From contig CAMATO010000067.1 in assembly GCA_945861165.1 (NCBI GenBank), positions 1-5,613 of the forward strand: a stretch of DNA of 5,613 bases, read 5' to 3'. Under the pieces are notes generated by a model. The model did no database searches. It had not been told where the DNA came from and saw nothing but the letters and a program-made list of their open reading frames with translations. Source of the stretch: Bifidobacterium breve (GTDB lineage: Bacteria; Actinomycetota; Actinomycetes; S36-B12; UBA5976). The stretch's first letter is position 1. Every line of letters starts with the position of its first letter. Shown here piece after piece: positions 1-4,711 of the stretch. The position numbers and the translations under genes were made by a program.

Positions 1-57
1 TATTCCAGAGTAACCCGATTTACCCAATAGTAGCCATTAGGTCGAACCTGTTTGGAA

Positions 58-70
58 TGGGTTTAACCCA
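58..70. repeat. 13-bp palindrome downstream of the last surface-protein gene
   Basis: TGGGTTTAACCCA is a perfect inverted repeat (6-bp arms, one central base). It lies in the 139-base stretch left of the surface-protein gene ending at 140. No T-run follows it on either strand, so it is a poor intrinsic terminator. The rest of 1-139 holds no open frame with a credible start and ribosome binding site; it does contain two copies of TGTTCG 11 bp apart (89-94 and 100-105). A regulatory site for a gene beyond the left edge is possible but cannot be shown. Confidence 0.25.
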
Positions 71-139
71 ACCTATCTTTATCTATCCTGTTCGAAAATT
101 GTTCGGATATTAAAAATTTTGAGACTTGTGGCAGAAATA

Positions 140-1285
140 TTATTTAGTGCTATTTTTTCTTTTCGACATAATAATAAATATTATAATTAAAAGAACTACA
201 ATAACACTTCCAATTATTCCAACGATAATGTTTTGTGAAAAAGAAGTGGAATCATTAACTATTTCTTCTGATTGATTGTTCGAATCCACTGATTCAGAAT
301 CCTCAATAACTGTCATGGAATCTTCTTCAGAAATTGATAATTCAGTAGGACTTGGGCTAGCACTTGTTACACTTTTGCCTTCTATTTTTTTTGTTGCGCT
401 TGATAATTCAACAAGCTGATCTTCTCTCAATTCACCTGATGCAAGTGCTGGATAAAACACAGAATCTACAACTTTCACATACTGTCCAGCTTTACCTACA
501 ACCTTTGGCATAGTTAAAGTCTTAGCTACATCAAAATTCAAGGTTCCTGTTTCTACAACCGGGTAACTATTTATGACATCATTGCAGTTTGAATCACCAC
601 AGAGTTTCAAATAAACAGATCTTCCCTCAAAATCATTACCATTCATATTCCAAGCCTTAATTGAAACTTTAAACTTACTTCCTTCAATAGGAGTTCCTGA
701 AACAGATGGTTTAGAACCAGAAGGTTTCATAACCTCAGCCACAACAGTTGAAGAAGGAGAAGGAGAAATAGTTGGGGACAAACTTGGTGTAGGGGATGGA
801 AGTATTGTTGCATATGAAACTGGGCTCGCTAAGGAACTTCGAACACCCTCTGCGTTCTTAATCTTGTAGTCACTGTATGCACAAATTATTCGAAATTCAG
901 AGTTGGCTGGATTAGTCCAGGTTGCCAAAAGCGGCAAGAATTGTCCTGAATTTTGGGGAGTAGAGGCTTCAACAGCTTCAGCAATAACTGTTCCGTTATC
1001 AGCTGTGCCACACGGTGCACCGATACTTTCCCCAGCATCTAAAATAACAACTCTCAAAGAGTAATTAACAATTGATTCCCCTGCTCCTAGTGATGAATTT
1101 CCACCAGAAGAGATTGCTGAATATTTACCATTTGGGTAAAAACCAAGTAAGGTACCGATGGTTGGCGCAGGCAATTTATTTACGGCAGCAGAAGCTAGGT
1201 TTTGTGAAAATAATAAAAATACAAAAGAAACGCAAAATATAGAAATTTTTATTATATTGGAAGAGAAATTTAATTTACTTTTCAT
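140..1285 (-). CDS. Secreted two-domain surface protein with C-terminal membrane anchor (paralogue A)
   Basis: This 381-residue protein is not a family I recognise. It has a basic, then hydrophobic signal peptide (about residues 1-33, with an ASA cleavage site at 31-33). Domain 1 (about 38-160) contains LPAPTIGTLLGFY, C92 and TWTNPAN, with C135 in RIICAY. A Pro/Ser/Thr linker follows (about 163-195). Domain 2 (about 195-300) contains MNGNDF at 214-219, RSVYLKLC, a C-x4-C pair (C229, C234) and TLTMP. After an acidic, serine-rich stalk (about 305-350) comes one membrane helix (about 353-373) and a short basic tail. The predicted topology is ectodomain outside, tail in the cytoplasm. The order of parts and the motifs match the gene immediately upstream, so the two arose by duplication. 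The start ATG is the only start codon near the signal peptide, yet there is no Shine-Dalgarno sequence: a perfect 13-bp hairpin ends 5 nt before it. No LPXTG-type sorting signal is present. The gene is solid; the function is unknown. Confidence 0.85.
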   Translation of the reverse strand: MKSKLNFSSNIIKISIFCVSFVFLLFSQNLASAAVNKLPAPTIGTLLGFYPNGKYSAISSGGNSSLGAGESIVNYSLRVVILDAGESIGAPCGTADNGTVIAEAVEASTPQNSGQFLPLLATWTNPANSEFRIICAYSDYKIKNAEGVRSSLASPVSYATILPSPTPSLSPTISPSPSSTVVAEVMKPSGSKPSVSGTPIEGSKFKVSIKAWNMNGNDFEGRSVYLKLCGDSNCNDVINSYPVVETGTLNFDVAKTLTMPKVVGKAGQYVKVVDSVFYPALASGELREDQLVELSSATKKIEGKSVTSASPSPTELSISEEDSMTVIEDSESVDSNNQSEEIVNDSTSFSQNIIVGIIGSVIVVLLIIIFIIMSKRKNSTK

Positions 1286-1290
1286 AAATT

Positions 1291-1322
1291 AGCAGACAAA
1301 ATAATTTAATATTTTGTCTGCT
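1291..1322 (-). terminator. Perfect 13-bp hairpin between the two surface-protein genes
   Basis: The arms AGCAGACAAAATA (1291-1303) and TATTTTGTCTGCT (1310-1322) are exact reverse complements with a 6-nt loop (1304-1309). On the minus strand the structure lies 17 nt after the stop of the upstream surface-protein gene and ends 5 nt before the ATG of the downstream one. Only AATTT follows it before that ATG, so the U-tract is poor for a canonical terminator, although the stem's 3' arm is itself U-rich. It could terminate or attenuate transcription, stabilise the upstream mRNA 3' end, or cover the initiation region of the downstream gene. The inverted repeat is seen directly; its role is inferred. 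Confidence 0.55.
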
Positions 1323-1339
1323 CCAAAAATCATGTTCAG

Positions 1340-2335
1340 TTATTTCTTTTTACGAGCTAGAAGCACAATTATCACGATAAGAAGTGTGATAACTAATACT
1401 CCAAGTACTCCCAAAATCACACCCATTGGAAGTCCACTTGAAGTGGCTGCAGCTTCAACTGGAGTTGCTTCTGGTGTTGGTTGTGCCATTTCTTCAGTAA
1501 CTGTTGGAGATGCAGAAGCAGTTGCTACCGATAATTTCTTGATAGAACTTGCCTTTTCTGATACTTGGTCAGCGCCATAAACAACTCGATCGTATAAAAC
1601 AACATATTGATCTTTTTTACCTTTTGCTTCAGGCATAGTTATTGTTTTTGCATCAGTGTCTTTCAAATCTGAATATTTGGTCGCATTTGATTCAGATTTA
1701 TCAGAACAATCTGATTTATCACAAACATAAAGTATTACTGAACGGGATTTGAATTCGTTTCCATTCATTGTTACTTTCTTTATTGTTGCTTTTGCTTTAA
1801 CTCCCACCTTTGGAGAAGTTGCAAATACTGGTTTTGATATTGATGGTTTTTCAACCGTTGCCGTTGGTGTAGGGGTTGCAGAAGTTGGTTTTGCTTGCAC
1901 TATGGCGTATGAAGCTGGGCCAGTATAAAGTCCTTTTGAAGTCGCAATTACAGCAAAAGCGCAAACTATTCTATTTACAGAATCTGCAGGGTTTGTAAAT
2001 GTAATTGAAACATTAGGTATTAAATTAGGCTGCGTCGAAACTGTTTTTGAATTTAATAAAGTTCCTGAACCAGTACATTGAGATCCAACAATTGCATTAC
2101 TTGGAAGTAAATAAGCGAATAATAATACGTTTAGTGCAGTTTCATCCCGTTCGAGTGTAACAACTGACGTTGTTGCAATTACTGGATATTCATTTCCTGC
2201 GTAAAAACCTGCTGCTGTTCCAATTACAGGTACTGGAATATTTCCAACGATAGCGCTTCCTGATGAAACGTTTGCAAATGTGATAATCAAAATCAATGTA
2301 AGTACAGATGTCAATCTTTTATATTGTTTTTTCAT
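1340..2335 (-). CDS. Secreted two-domain surface protein with C-terminal membrane anchor (paralogue B)
   Basis: This 331-residue protein starts at the ATG at 2335. A longer frame reaches a TTG at 2383, but that codon lies inside the predicted promoter, whereas the ATG follows AAAGGG by 4 nt and begins a typical signal peptide (MKKQYKR, then a hydrophobic core, cleavage near SGSA at residue 28). Domain 1 (about 31-147) has PVPVIGTAAGFY, C87, TFTNPAD and C125 in RIVCAF. A Thr/Pro linker (about 150-165) leads to domain 2 (about 165-270) with MNGNEF at 190-195, RSVILYVC, the C-x4-C pair C205/C210, and TITMP. A Ser/Thr/Pro/Glu stalk (about 272-300) is followed by a membrane helix (about 303-326) ending in ARKKK. 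The motifs and order match the downstream gene, which makes the two paralogues. The cysteines probably form a disulfide within each domain, since the protein would be extracytoplasmic. No enzyme motif or sortase signal is visible. It may be an adhesin, receptor or cell-surface scaffold; none of these can be chosen from sequence. Confidence 0.85.
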   Translation of the reverse strand: MKKQYKRLTSVLTLILIITFANVSSGSAIVGNIPVPVIGTAAGFYAGNEYPVIATTSVVTLERDETALNVLLFAYLLPSNAIVGSQCTGSGTLLNSKTVSTQPNLIPNVSITFTNPADSVNRIVCAFAVIATSKGLYTGPASYAIVQAKPTSATPTPTATVEKPSISKPVFATSPKVGVKAKATIKKVTMNGNEFKSRSVILYVCDKSDCSDKSESNATKYSDLKDTDAKTITMPEAKGKKDQYVVLYDRVVYGADQVSEKASSIKKLSVATASASPTVTEEMAQPTPEATPVEAAATSSGLPMGVILGVLGVLVITLLIVIIVLLARKKK

Positions 2336-2339
2336 AAAA

Positions 2340-2345
2340 CCCTTT
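2340..2345 (-). promoter_or_regulatory. Ribosome binding site of paralogue B
   Basis: On the minus strand AAAGGG lies 4 nt before the ATG at 2335. It supports that start over the upstream in-frame TTG at 2383. Confidence 0.6.
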
Positions 2346-2364
2346 GTAGATGAGTCGCAAAAAA

Positions 2365-2393
2365 ACTCTACACTCCAGATCAAAATGAGTCAA
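2365..2393 (-). promoter_or_regulatory. Sigma-70-type promoter of paralogue B
   Basis: Read on the minus strand, TTGACT (2393-2388) is followed after exactly 17 bp by TAGAGT (2370-2365). The first matches five of six bases of the TTGACA -35 consensus, and the second fits the TAnnnT pattern of actinobacterial -10 boxes. The predicted transcription start, near 2358, gives a leader of about 22 nt with the ribosome binding site near its 3' end. This is the clearest promoter in the window and may serve both surface-protein genes by read-through. A TGTAGA/TCTACA inverted repeat spans the -10 box and leader (arms at about 2345-2350 and 2367-2372). Confidence 0.6.
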
Positions 2394-2431
2394 CCAAGCA
2401 ACTCAACAAATTTGTCTATAAAACCGGGGGA

Positions 2432-2488
2432 AACAGAATGAACTTGTTTCTGTTGAATCTGCTAATGAGATTCACGCTCTGAACAGCG
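2432..2488. repeat. Cluster of abutting and competing inverted repeats after tRNA-Lys
   Basis: AACAGAA (2432-2438) pairs with TTCTGTT (2448-2454) across a 9-nt loop. Directly abutting it, GAATCT (2455-2460) pairs with AGATTC (2468-2473) across a 7-nt loop. CTGTT (2450-2454) could instead pair with AACAG at 2482-2486, extending the second stem past an 8-nt bulge. CGCT (2475-2478) and AGCG (2485-2488) form a further short stem. The region lies downstream of tRNA-Lys on the minus strand and upstream of the surface-gene promoter, so it may act in 3' trailer processing or termination. There is no clean U-run. The repeats are visible; the role is inferred. Confidence 0.4.
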
Positions 2489-2498
2489 AAAACATAAG

Positions 2499-2571
2499 TG
2501 GGCCCTGTCGGGATCGAACCGACGACCCACAGATTAAAAGTCTGTTGCTCTACCGATTGAGCTAAAGGCCC
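2499..2571 (-). tRNA. tRNA-Lys (anticodon TTT)
   Basis: The 73-nt cloverleaf folds fully on the minus strand: acceptor GGGCCTT with AGGGCCC (one G-U pair), D-arm GCTC/GAGC, anticodon stem ACAGA/TCTGT around loop CTTTTAA, 5-nt variable loop, and T-arm GTCGG/CCGAC around TTCGATC. The anticodon TTT reads AAA and AAG lysine codons. The discriminator base is A, and the 3' CCA is not encoded, so it must be added by CCA-adding nucleotidyltransferase. It lies 45 nt downstream of ino1 on the same strand. Confidence 0.97.
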
Positions 2572-2573
2572 CG

Positions 2574-2608
2574 CTGACTAATAATAGTCAGATTACAAAT
2601 CCTGACTA
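2574..2608 (-). promoter_or_regulatory. Overlapping alternative hairpins and possible -10 box between ino1 and tRNA-Lys
   Basis: CTGACTA occurs at 2574-2580 and 2602-2608, and its reverse complement TAGTCAG at 2585-2591. The middle copy can pair with either neighbour. One option is a 7-bp stem with a 4-nt loop (2574-2591). The other is a 10-bp stem with one bulged base (2602) and a 3-nt loop (2585-2608, with GATT pairing to AATC). In minus-strand RNA the longer hairpin comes first after the ino1 stop and is followed by UUAUUAG, a weak U-tract, so it may terminate ino1 transcripts. The shorter dyad is centred on TATTAT (minus strand, 2586-2581). That is a good -10 match placed to start transcription near 2574, just before the tRNA, but no good -35 box accompanies it. 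Terminator, tRNA promoter and processing signal all remain possible. Confidence 0.4.
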
Positions 2609-2616
2609 GAAACGGC

Positions 2617-3696
2617 TTAACGTTCTAGTTTGCCTGAGATAAACAATTCGGTGTTATCTCTTGCCTCAGAATCATCAAATTGCACTGGAGGCGATTTCAT
2701 CAGATAACTGGAAGGAGAAATTAGGGCTCCACCAATTTTTCTATCCTTGGCAATCTTGGCGCAACGCAGAGCATCAATAATCACACCTGCTGAGTTTGGT
2801 GAATCCCAAACTTCCAGTTTGTATTCCAAATTCAAGGGCACATCACCAAAAGCACGACCTTCTAAGCGCACATATGCCCATTTGCGATCATCTAGCCAGG
2901 AAACATAATCACTTGGTCCGATATGAACATTGCCTTTACCCATGTCGTGATCAATCTGGGAAGTAACAGCTTGGGTTTTAGAAATCTTTTTTGATTCCAA
3001 ACGATCTCTTTCCAACATATTCATAAAGTCCATGTTGCCACCCACATTTAATTGCATGGTGCGATCTAGTTGCACACCGCGATCACCAAATAATTTTGCT
3101 AACACACGATGAGTAATAGTTGCCCCAACTTGAGATTTAATGTCATCACCAATGATTGGTACACCTGCGTCTTTAAATTTCTTTTCCCATACAGGATCAG
3201 ATGCAATAAATACCGGCAAAGCGTTAACAAATGCAACTTTTGCATCTATGGCACATTGGGCATAAAATTTTGTAGCTTGTTCTGAACCAACTGGTAAATA
3301 ACAAATCATCACATCTGCATTGGTATCTTTCAAAACCTTAACTACATCAACTGGTTCATCAGTTGATTCTTGAATCATTTCTTTGTAATAACGACCCAAA
3401 CCATCCAGGGTGTTCCCTCTAGAAACCTTTATTCCTAAGGGTTTTACGTCAGCAAATTTAATAGTGTTATTTTCACTTGCCCACATTGCGTCAGCCAAAT
3501 CTAAACCAACTTTTTTACCATCCACATCAAATGCGGCGACAAATTCAATATCACTAATGTGATAGTCGCCAAGTTGCACGTGCATTAAACCTGGTACTTC
3601 TTGATTCTTATCGGCGTTTTTGTAATACTCAACACCTTGAATTAATGAATTAGCACAATTTCCTAAACCAACTATTGCTACTTTTACTTTACTCAT
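2617..3696 (-). CDS. ino1: Inositol-3-phosphate synthase (myo-inositol-1-phosphate synthase)
   Basis: This 359-residue cytoplasmic enzyme converts D-glucose 6-phosphate to 1D-myo-inositol 3-phosphate using bound NAD (EC 5.5.1.4). The product feeds phosphatidylinositol and, in many actinobacteria, mycothiol. The N-terminal Rossmann fold starts with VAIVGLGNCANS (residues 6-17, GxG at 10-12), and FDVD at 56-59 is a likely NAD-binding acidic turn. Highly conserved family blocks follow: YLPVGSE (133-139), GDDIKSQVGATITHR (183-197), LNVGGNMDF (216-224), SKKISKT (235-241), and LEYKLEVWDSPNSAGV (290-305), which carries a conserved lysine (K293). Length and sequence closely match the M. tuberculosis enzyme as I remember it, minus its short N-terminal extension. 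The start ATG overlaps the padR stop as ATGA, and AAAGGAAAG precedes it by 4 nt inside padR, so the two genes are translationally coupled. Regulation probably comes through the PadR protein. No damage or missing catalytic block is seen. Confidence 0.97.
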   Translation of the reverse strand: MSKVKVAIVGLGNCANSLIQGVEYYKNADKNQEVPGLMHVQLGDYHISDIEFVAAFDVDGKKVGLDLADAMWASENNTIKFADVKPLGIKVSRGNTLDGLGRYYKEMIQESTDEPVDVVKVLKDTNADVMICYLPVGSEQATKFYAQCAIDAKVAFVNALPVFIASDPVWEKKFKDAGVPIIGDDIKSQVGATITHRVLAKLFGDRGVQLDRTMQLNVGGNMDFMNMLERDRLESKKISKTQAVTSQIDHDMGKGNVHIGPSDYVSWLDDRKWAYVRLEGRAFGDVPLNLEYKLEVWDSPNSAGVIIDALRCAKIAKDRKIGGALISPSSYLMKSPPVQFDDSEARDNTELFISGKLER

Positions 3697-4238
3697 GCTT
3701 CTTTCCTTTCGCTAGATATTAATTCGTCAATCCATTTCAATTCACTTTCCACAGCATCCAAATTATGGTTTTGTAGCTTTTTCGTGTACTGGTCCATCTG
3801 TTTTTCTGTTTTTTCTAGTTGTGATTCAAGTAATGAAACTCGTTCTTGCAAACGAGCTCTTCTGCCTTGCAAAATTTGTAGTCTCACTGCTGATGCGGTT
3901 TTGGCAAAAAATGCAAAATAGGTTAAAAAGTTTTCGTCGTCCCACGAGGCCGGTCCTGCTTCCTTCAATAGAGTGGCAAATTTATCTTTACCACTTTTGG
4001 TGATCTTGTAAGCAATTCGAGCTCTTCTAGTTAAACCAATTTCAGCTTCTTGAGCATCTTCATCGATAAAACCAAGGGATTGCAATCTTCGCAATTCTGG
4101 ATACAAAGAGCCATAAGACATAGCGGAAAGTGGTCCAAGAGTCAGAGAAACTCTTTTACGTAATTCATAACCATGCATTGGTCCTTGGGATAAAAGTCCC
4201 AACACCACTACTTCCATCGAAGTATTTTTCTTGCCCAT
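3693..4238 (-). CDS. PadR-family transcriptional regulator, coupled to ino1
   Basis: This 181-residue cytoplasmic DNA-binding protein has the PadR winged-helix domain at about residues 8-92. Signature blocks are VVLGLLSQGPMHGYELRKR (11-29), SYGSLYPELRRLQSLGFI (41-58) and YKITKSGKDKF (77-87). The C-terminal part (about 120-178) is a long charged helix with heptad-like leucines, typical of the dimerising PadR C-terminal domain (Vir_act_alpha_C). The start ATG at 4238 follows AAAGGATT by 8 nt. The last four bases overlap ino1 as ATGA, so one transcript makes both proteins. The same neighbour pair occurs in mycobacteria (Rv0047c next to ino1, recalled), so this gene is the likely local regulator of inositol synthesis. 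GATATATC repeats directly in front of it suggest autoregulation. PadR proteins usually repress and often respond to a small ligand; neither sign nor ligand can be read here. Confidence 0.93.
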   Translation of the reverse strand: MGKKNTSMEVVVLGLLSQGPMHGYELRKRVSLTLGPLSAMSYGSLYPELRRLQSLGFIDEDAQEAEIGLTRRARIAYKITKSGKDKFATLLKEAGPASWDDENFLTYFAFFAKTASAVRLQILQGRRARLQERVSLLESQLEKTEKQMDQYTKKLQNHNLDAVESELKWIDELISSERKEA

Positions 4239-4246
4239 TTATTACT

Positions 4247-4254
4247 AATCCTTT
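4247..4254 (-). promoter_or_regulatory. Ribosome binding site of padR
   Basis: AAAGGATT on the minus strand lies 8 nt before the ATG at 4238. The nearest candidate operator starts 2 nt further upstream, so a regulator bound there would sit close to the translation start signals. Confidence 0.6.
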
Positions 4255-4256
4255 AC

Positions 4257-4286
4257 CGATATATCGACTAGATATATCAACATATC
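4257..4286. promoter_or_regulatory. Candidate PadR operator: GATATATC repeats
   Basis: CGATATATCG (4257-4266) is a perfect 10-bp palindrome. Its core GATATATC recurs at 4271-4278, 13 bp further on, and a half-site ATATC follows at 4282-4286. All lie 19-48 bp upstream of the padR start. PadR dimers bind AT-rich dyads near their own promoters, and such a cluster directly ahead of padR-ino1 is the expected place for an autoregulatory operator. Binding by this particular protein is an inference. Confidence 0.55.
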
Positions 4287-4300
4287 AGGTAGGTAGTCAT
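4271..4300 (-). promoter_or_regulatory. Possible padR-ino1 promoter
   Basis: On the minus strand ATGACT (4300-4295) is followed after 18 bp by TATATC (4276-4271). Each matches four of six consensus bases. The -10 candidate lies within the second GATATATC element, which would let a bound regulator block RNA polymerase. The assignment is weak because this AT-rich stretch offers other -10 candidates. Confidence 0.3.
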
Positions 4301-4336
4301 TGTTACTAGATGCACTTGTGATTGGTGGGAATGGGT

Positions 4337-4365
4337 TTGCGTACACTTAAGTGCTCACCTAAAAA
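4337..4365 (+). promoter_or_regulatory. Possible promoter of the tRNA-Glu-Asp-Phe cluster
   Basis: TTGCGT (4337-4342) is followed after 17 bp by TAAAAA (4360-4365). Transcription would then start near 4372 and give a leader of about 28 nt before tRNA-Glu. The -10 is imperfect (four of six). An alternative -10, TACACT (4342-4347), fits TAnnnT but lacks a convincing -35. Two palindromes, CACTTAAGTG (4344-4353) and the 20-bp one at 4357-4376, overlap the spacer and -10. Some promoter is expected in this gap because the flanking genes diverge. Confidence 0.3.
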
Positions 4366-4376
4366 TATTTTTAGGT
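4357..4376. repeat. Perfect 20-bp palindrome upstream of tRNA-Glu
   Basis: ACCTAAAAATATTTTTAGGT equals its own reverse complement across all 20 bases. It lies 24 bp before tRNA-Glu in the divergent padR/tRNA region. It could be a binding site for a dimeric regulator, or an RNA hairpin of 7-8 bp in the pre-tRNA leader. A terminator is less likely because no gene reads into it from either side: padR points away and the tRNAs start after it. A shorter palindrome, CACTTAAGTG, sits 3 bp upstream. Confidence 0.6.
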
Positions 4377-4399
4377 AAAAAGCGGCCTAATTAGATCAG

Positions 4400-4472
4400 G
4401 CCCCTGTCGTCCAGTGGCCTAGGACGCCGCCCTTTCACGGCGGTAACGCGGGTTCGAATCCCGTCGGGGGTA
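4400..4472 (+). tRNA. tRNA-Glu (anticodon TTC)
   Basis: This is a 73-nt cloverleaf: acceptor GCCCCTG with CGGGGGT (G-U at the first pair and at the sixth), anticodon stem CCGCC/GGCGG around loop CTTTCAC, and T-arm GCGGG/CCCGT around TTCGAAT. The discriminator is A and no CCA is encoded. The anticodon TTC reads GAA and GAG. It is the first gene of a three-tRNA plus-strand cluster. Confidence 0.96.
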
Positions 4473-4504
4473 CGTTGCTGTGAAAAGCAATAAAGAAATA
4501 GCAA

Positions 4505-4578
4505 GGCCCAGTAGCGCAGTTGGTTAGCGCGCCGCCCTGTCACGGCGGAGGTCGCGGGTTCAAGTCCCGTCTGGGTCG
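4505..4578 (+). tRNA. tRNA-Asp (anticodon GTC)
   Basis: This is a 74-nt cloverleaf: acceptor GGCCCAG with CTGGGTC (one G-U pair), D-arm GCGC/GCGC, anticodon stem CCGCC/GGCGG around loop CTGTCAC, and T-arm GCGGG/CCCGT around TTCAAGT. The discriminator is G, the usual aspartate identity base, and no CCA is encoded. It begins 32 nt after tRNA-Glu; a small TTGCT/AGCAA stem (4475-4490) lies in the spacer. The two tRNAs are probably cut from one precursor. Confidence 0.96.
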
Positions 4579-4588
4579 CTTAAATTCG

Positions 4589-4614
4589 GCAAATTATTTT
4601 TTTAATTTATTTGC
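4589..4614. repeat. AT-rich inverted repeat between tRNA-Asp and tRNA-Phe
   Basis: GCAAAT (4589-4594) is the reverse complement of ATTTGC (4609-4614). Overlapping it, AAATTA (4591-4596) can pair with TAATTT (4603-4608) across a T-only loop. It may expose the spacer to processing nucleases or act as a weak pause site. The run of seven T's lies inside the repeat rather than after it, so it is not a standard terminator. Confidence 0.3.
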
Positions 4615-4623
4615 TGCGTTTAA

Positions 4624-4697
4624 GGCCAGGTAGCTCAGTCGGTACGAGCGACCGCCTGAAAAGCGGTAGGTCACCGGTTCGATCCCGGTCCTGGCCA
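4624..4697 (+). tRNA. tRNA-Phe (anticodon GAA)
   Basis: This is a 74-nt cloverleaf: acceptor GGCCAGG with CCTGGCC (all Watson-Crick), D-arm GCTC/GAGC, anticodon stem ACCGC/GCGGT around loop CTGAAAA, and T-arm ACCGG/CCGGT around TTCGATC. The discriminator is A and CCA is not encoded. It closes the Glu-Asp-Phe cluster and ends only 14 bp from the stop codon of the convergent Rieske gene. That leaves little room for a terminator for either direction; only a weak ATATTT/AAATAT repeat (4699-4719) is present. Confidence 0.96.
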
Positions 4698-4711
4698 CAT
4701 ATTTTGTTGCG

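Noticed and set aside
42..106. CGAAC and GTTCG elements resembling actinobacterial LexA (SOS) boxes
   Set aside because: The half-sites are spaced wrongly: CGAAC with only 2 bases before GTTTG, and CGAA with AATT before GTTCG, instead of CGAAC, 4 bases, GTTCG. No gene start is in place to be controlled.
1314..1580. Plus-strand open frame opposite the 3' part of paralogue B
   Set aside because: It is antisense to a well-supported gene, has no ribosome binding site, and its sequence mirrors the low-complexity stalk and membrane helix coding.
2336..2383. Longer version of paralogue B starting at TTG 2383
   Set aside because: The extension overlaps the predicted promoter, lacks a ribosome binding site, and would put 16 residues before an otherwise normal signal peptide.
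3821..4003. Plus-strand open frame opposite padR
   Set aside because: It lies wholly antisense to the conserved PadR gene and resembles no protein I know.
4426..4555. Nearly identical anticodon arms of tRNA-Glu and tRNA-Asp, suggesting recent duplication
   Set aside because: This similarity is widespread in bacterial Glu and Asp tRNAs, and the acceptor stems differ fully, so no local duplication is implied.
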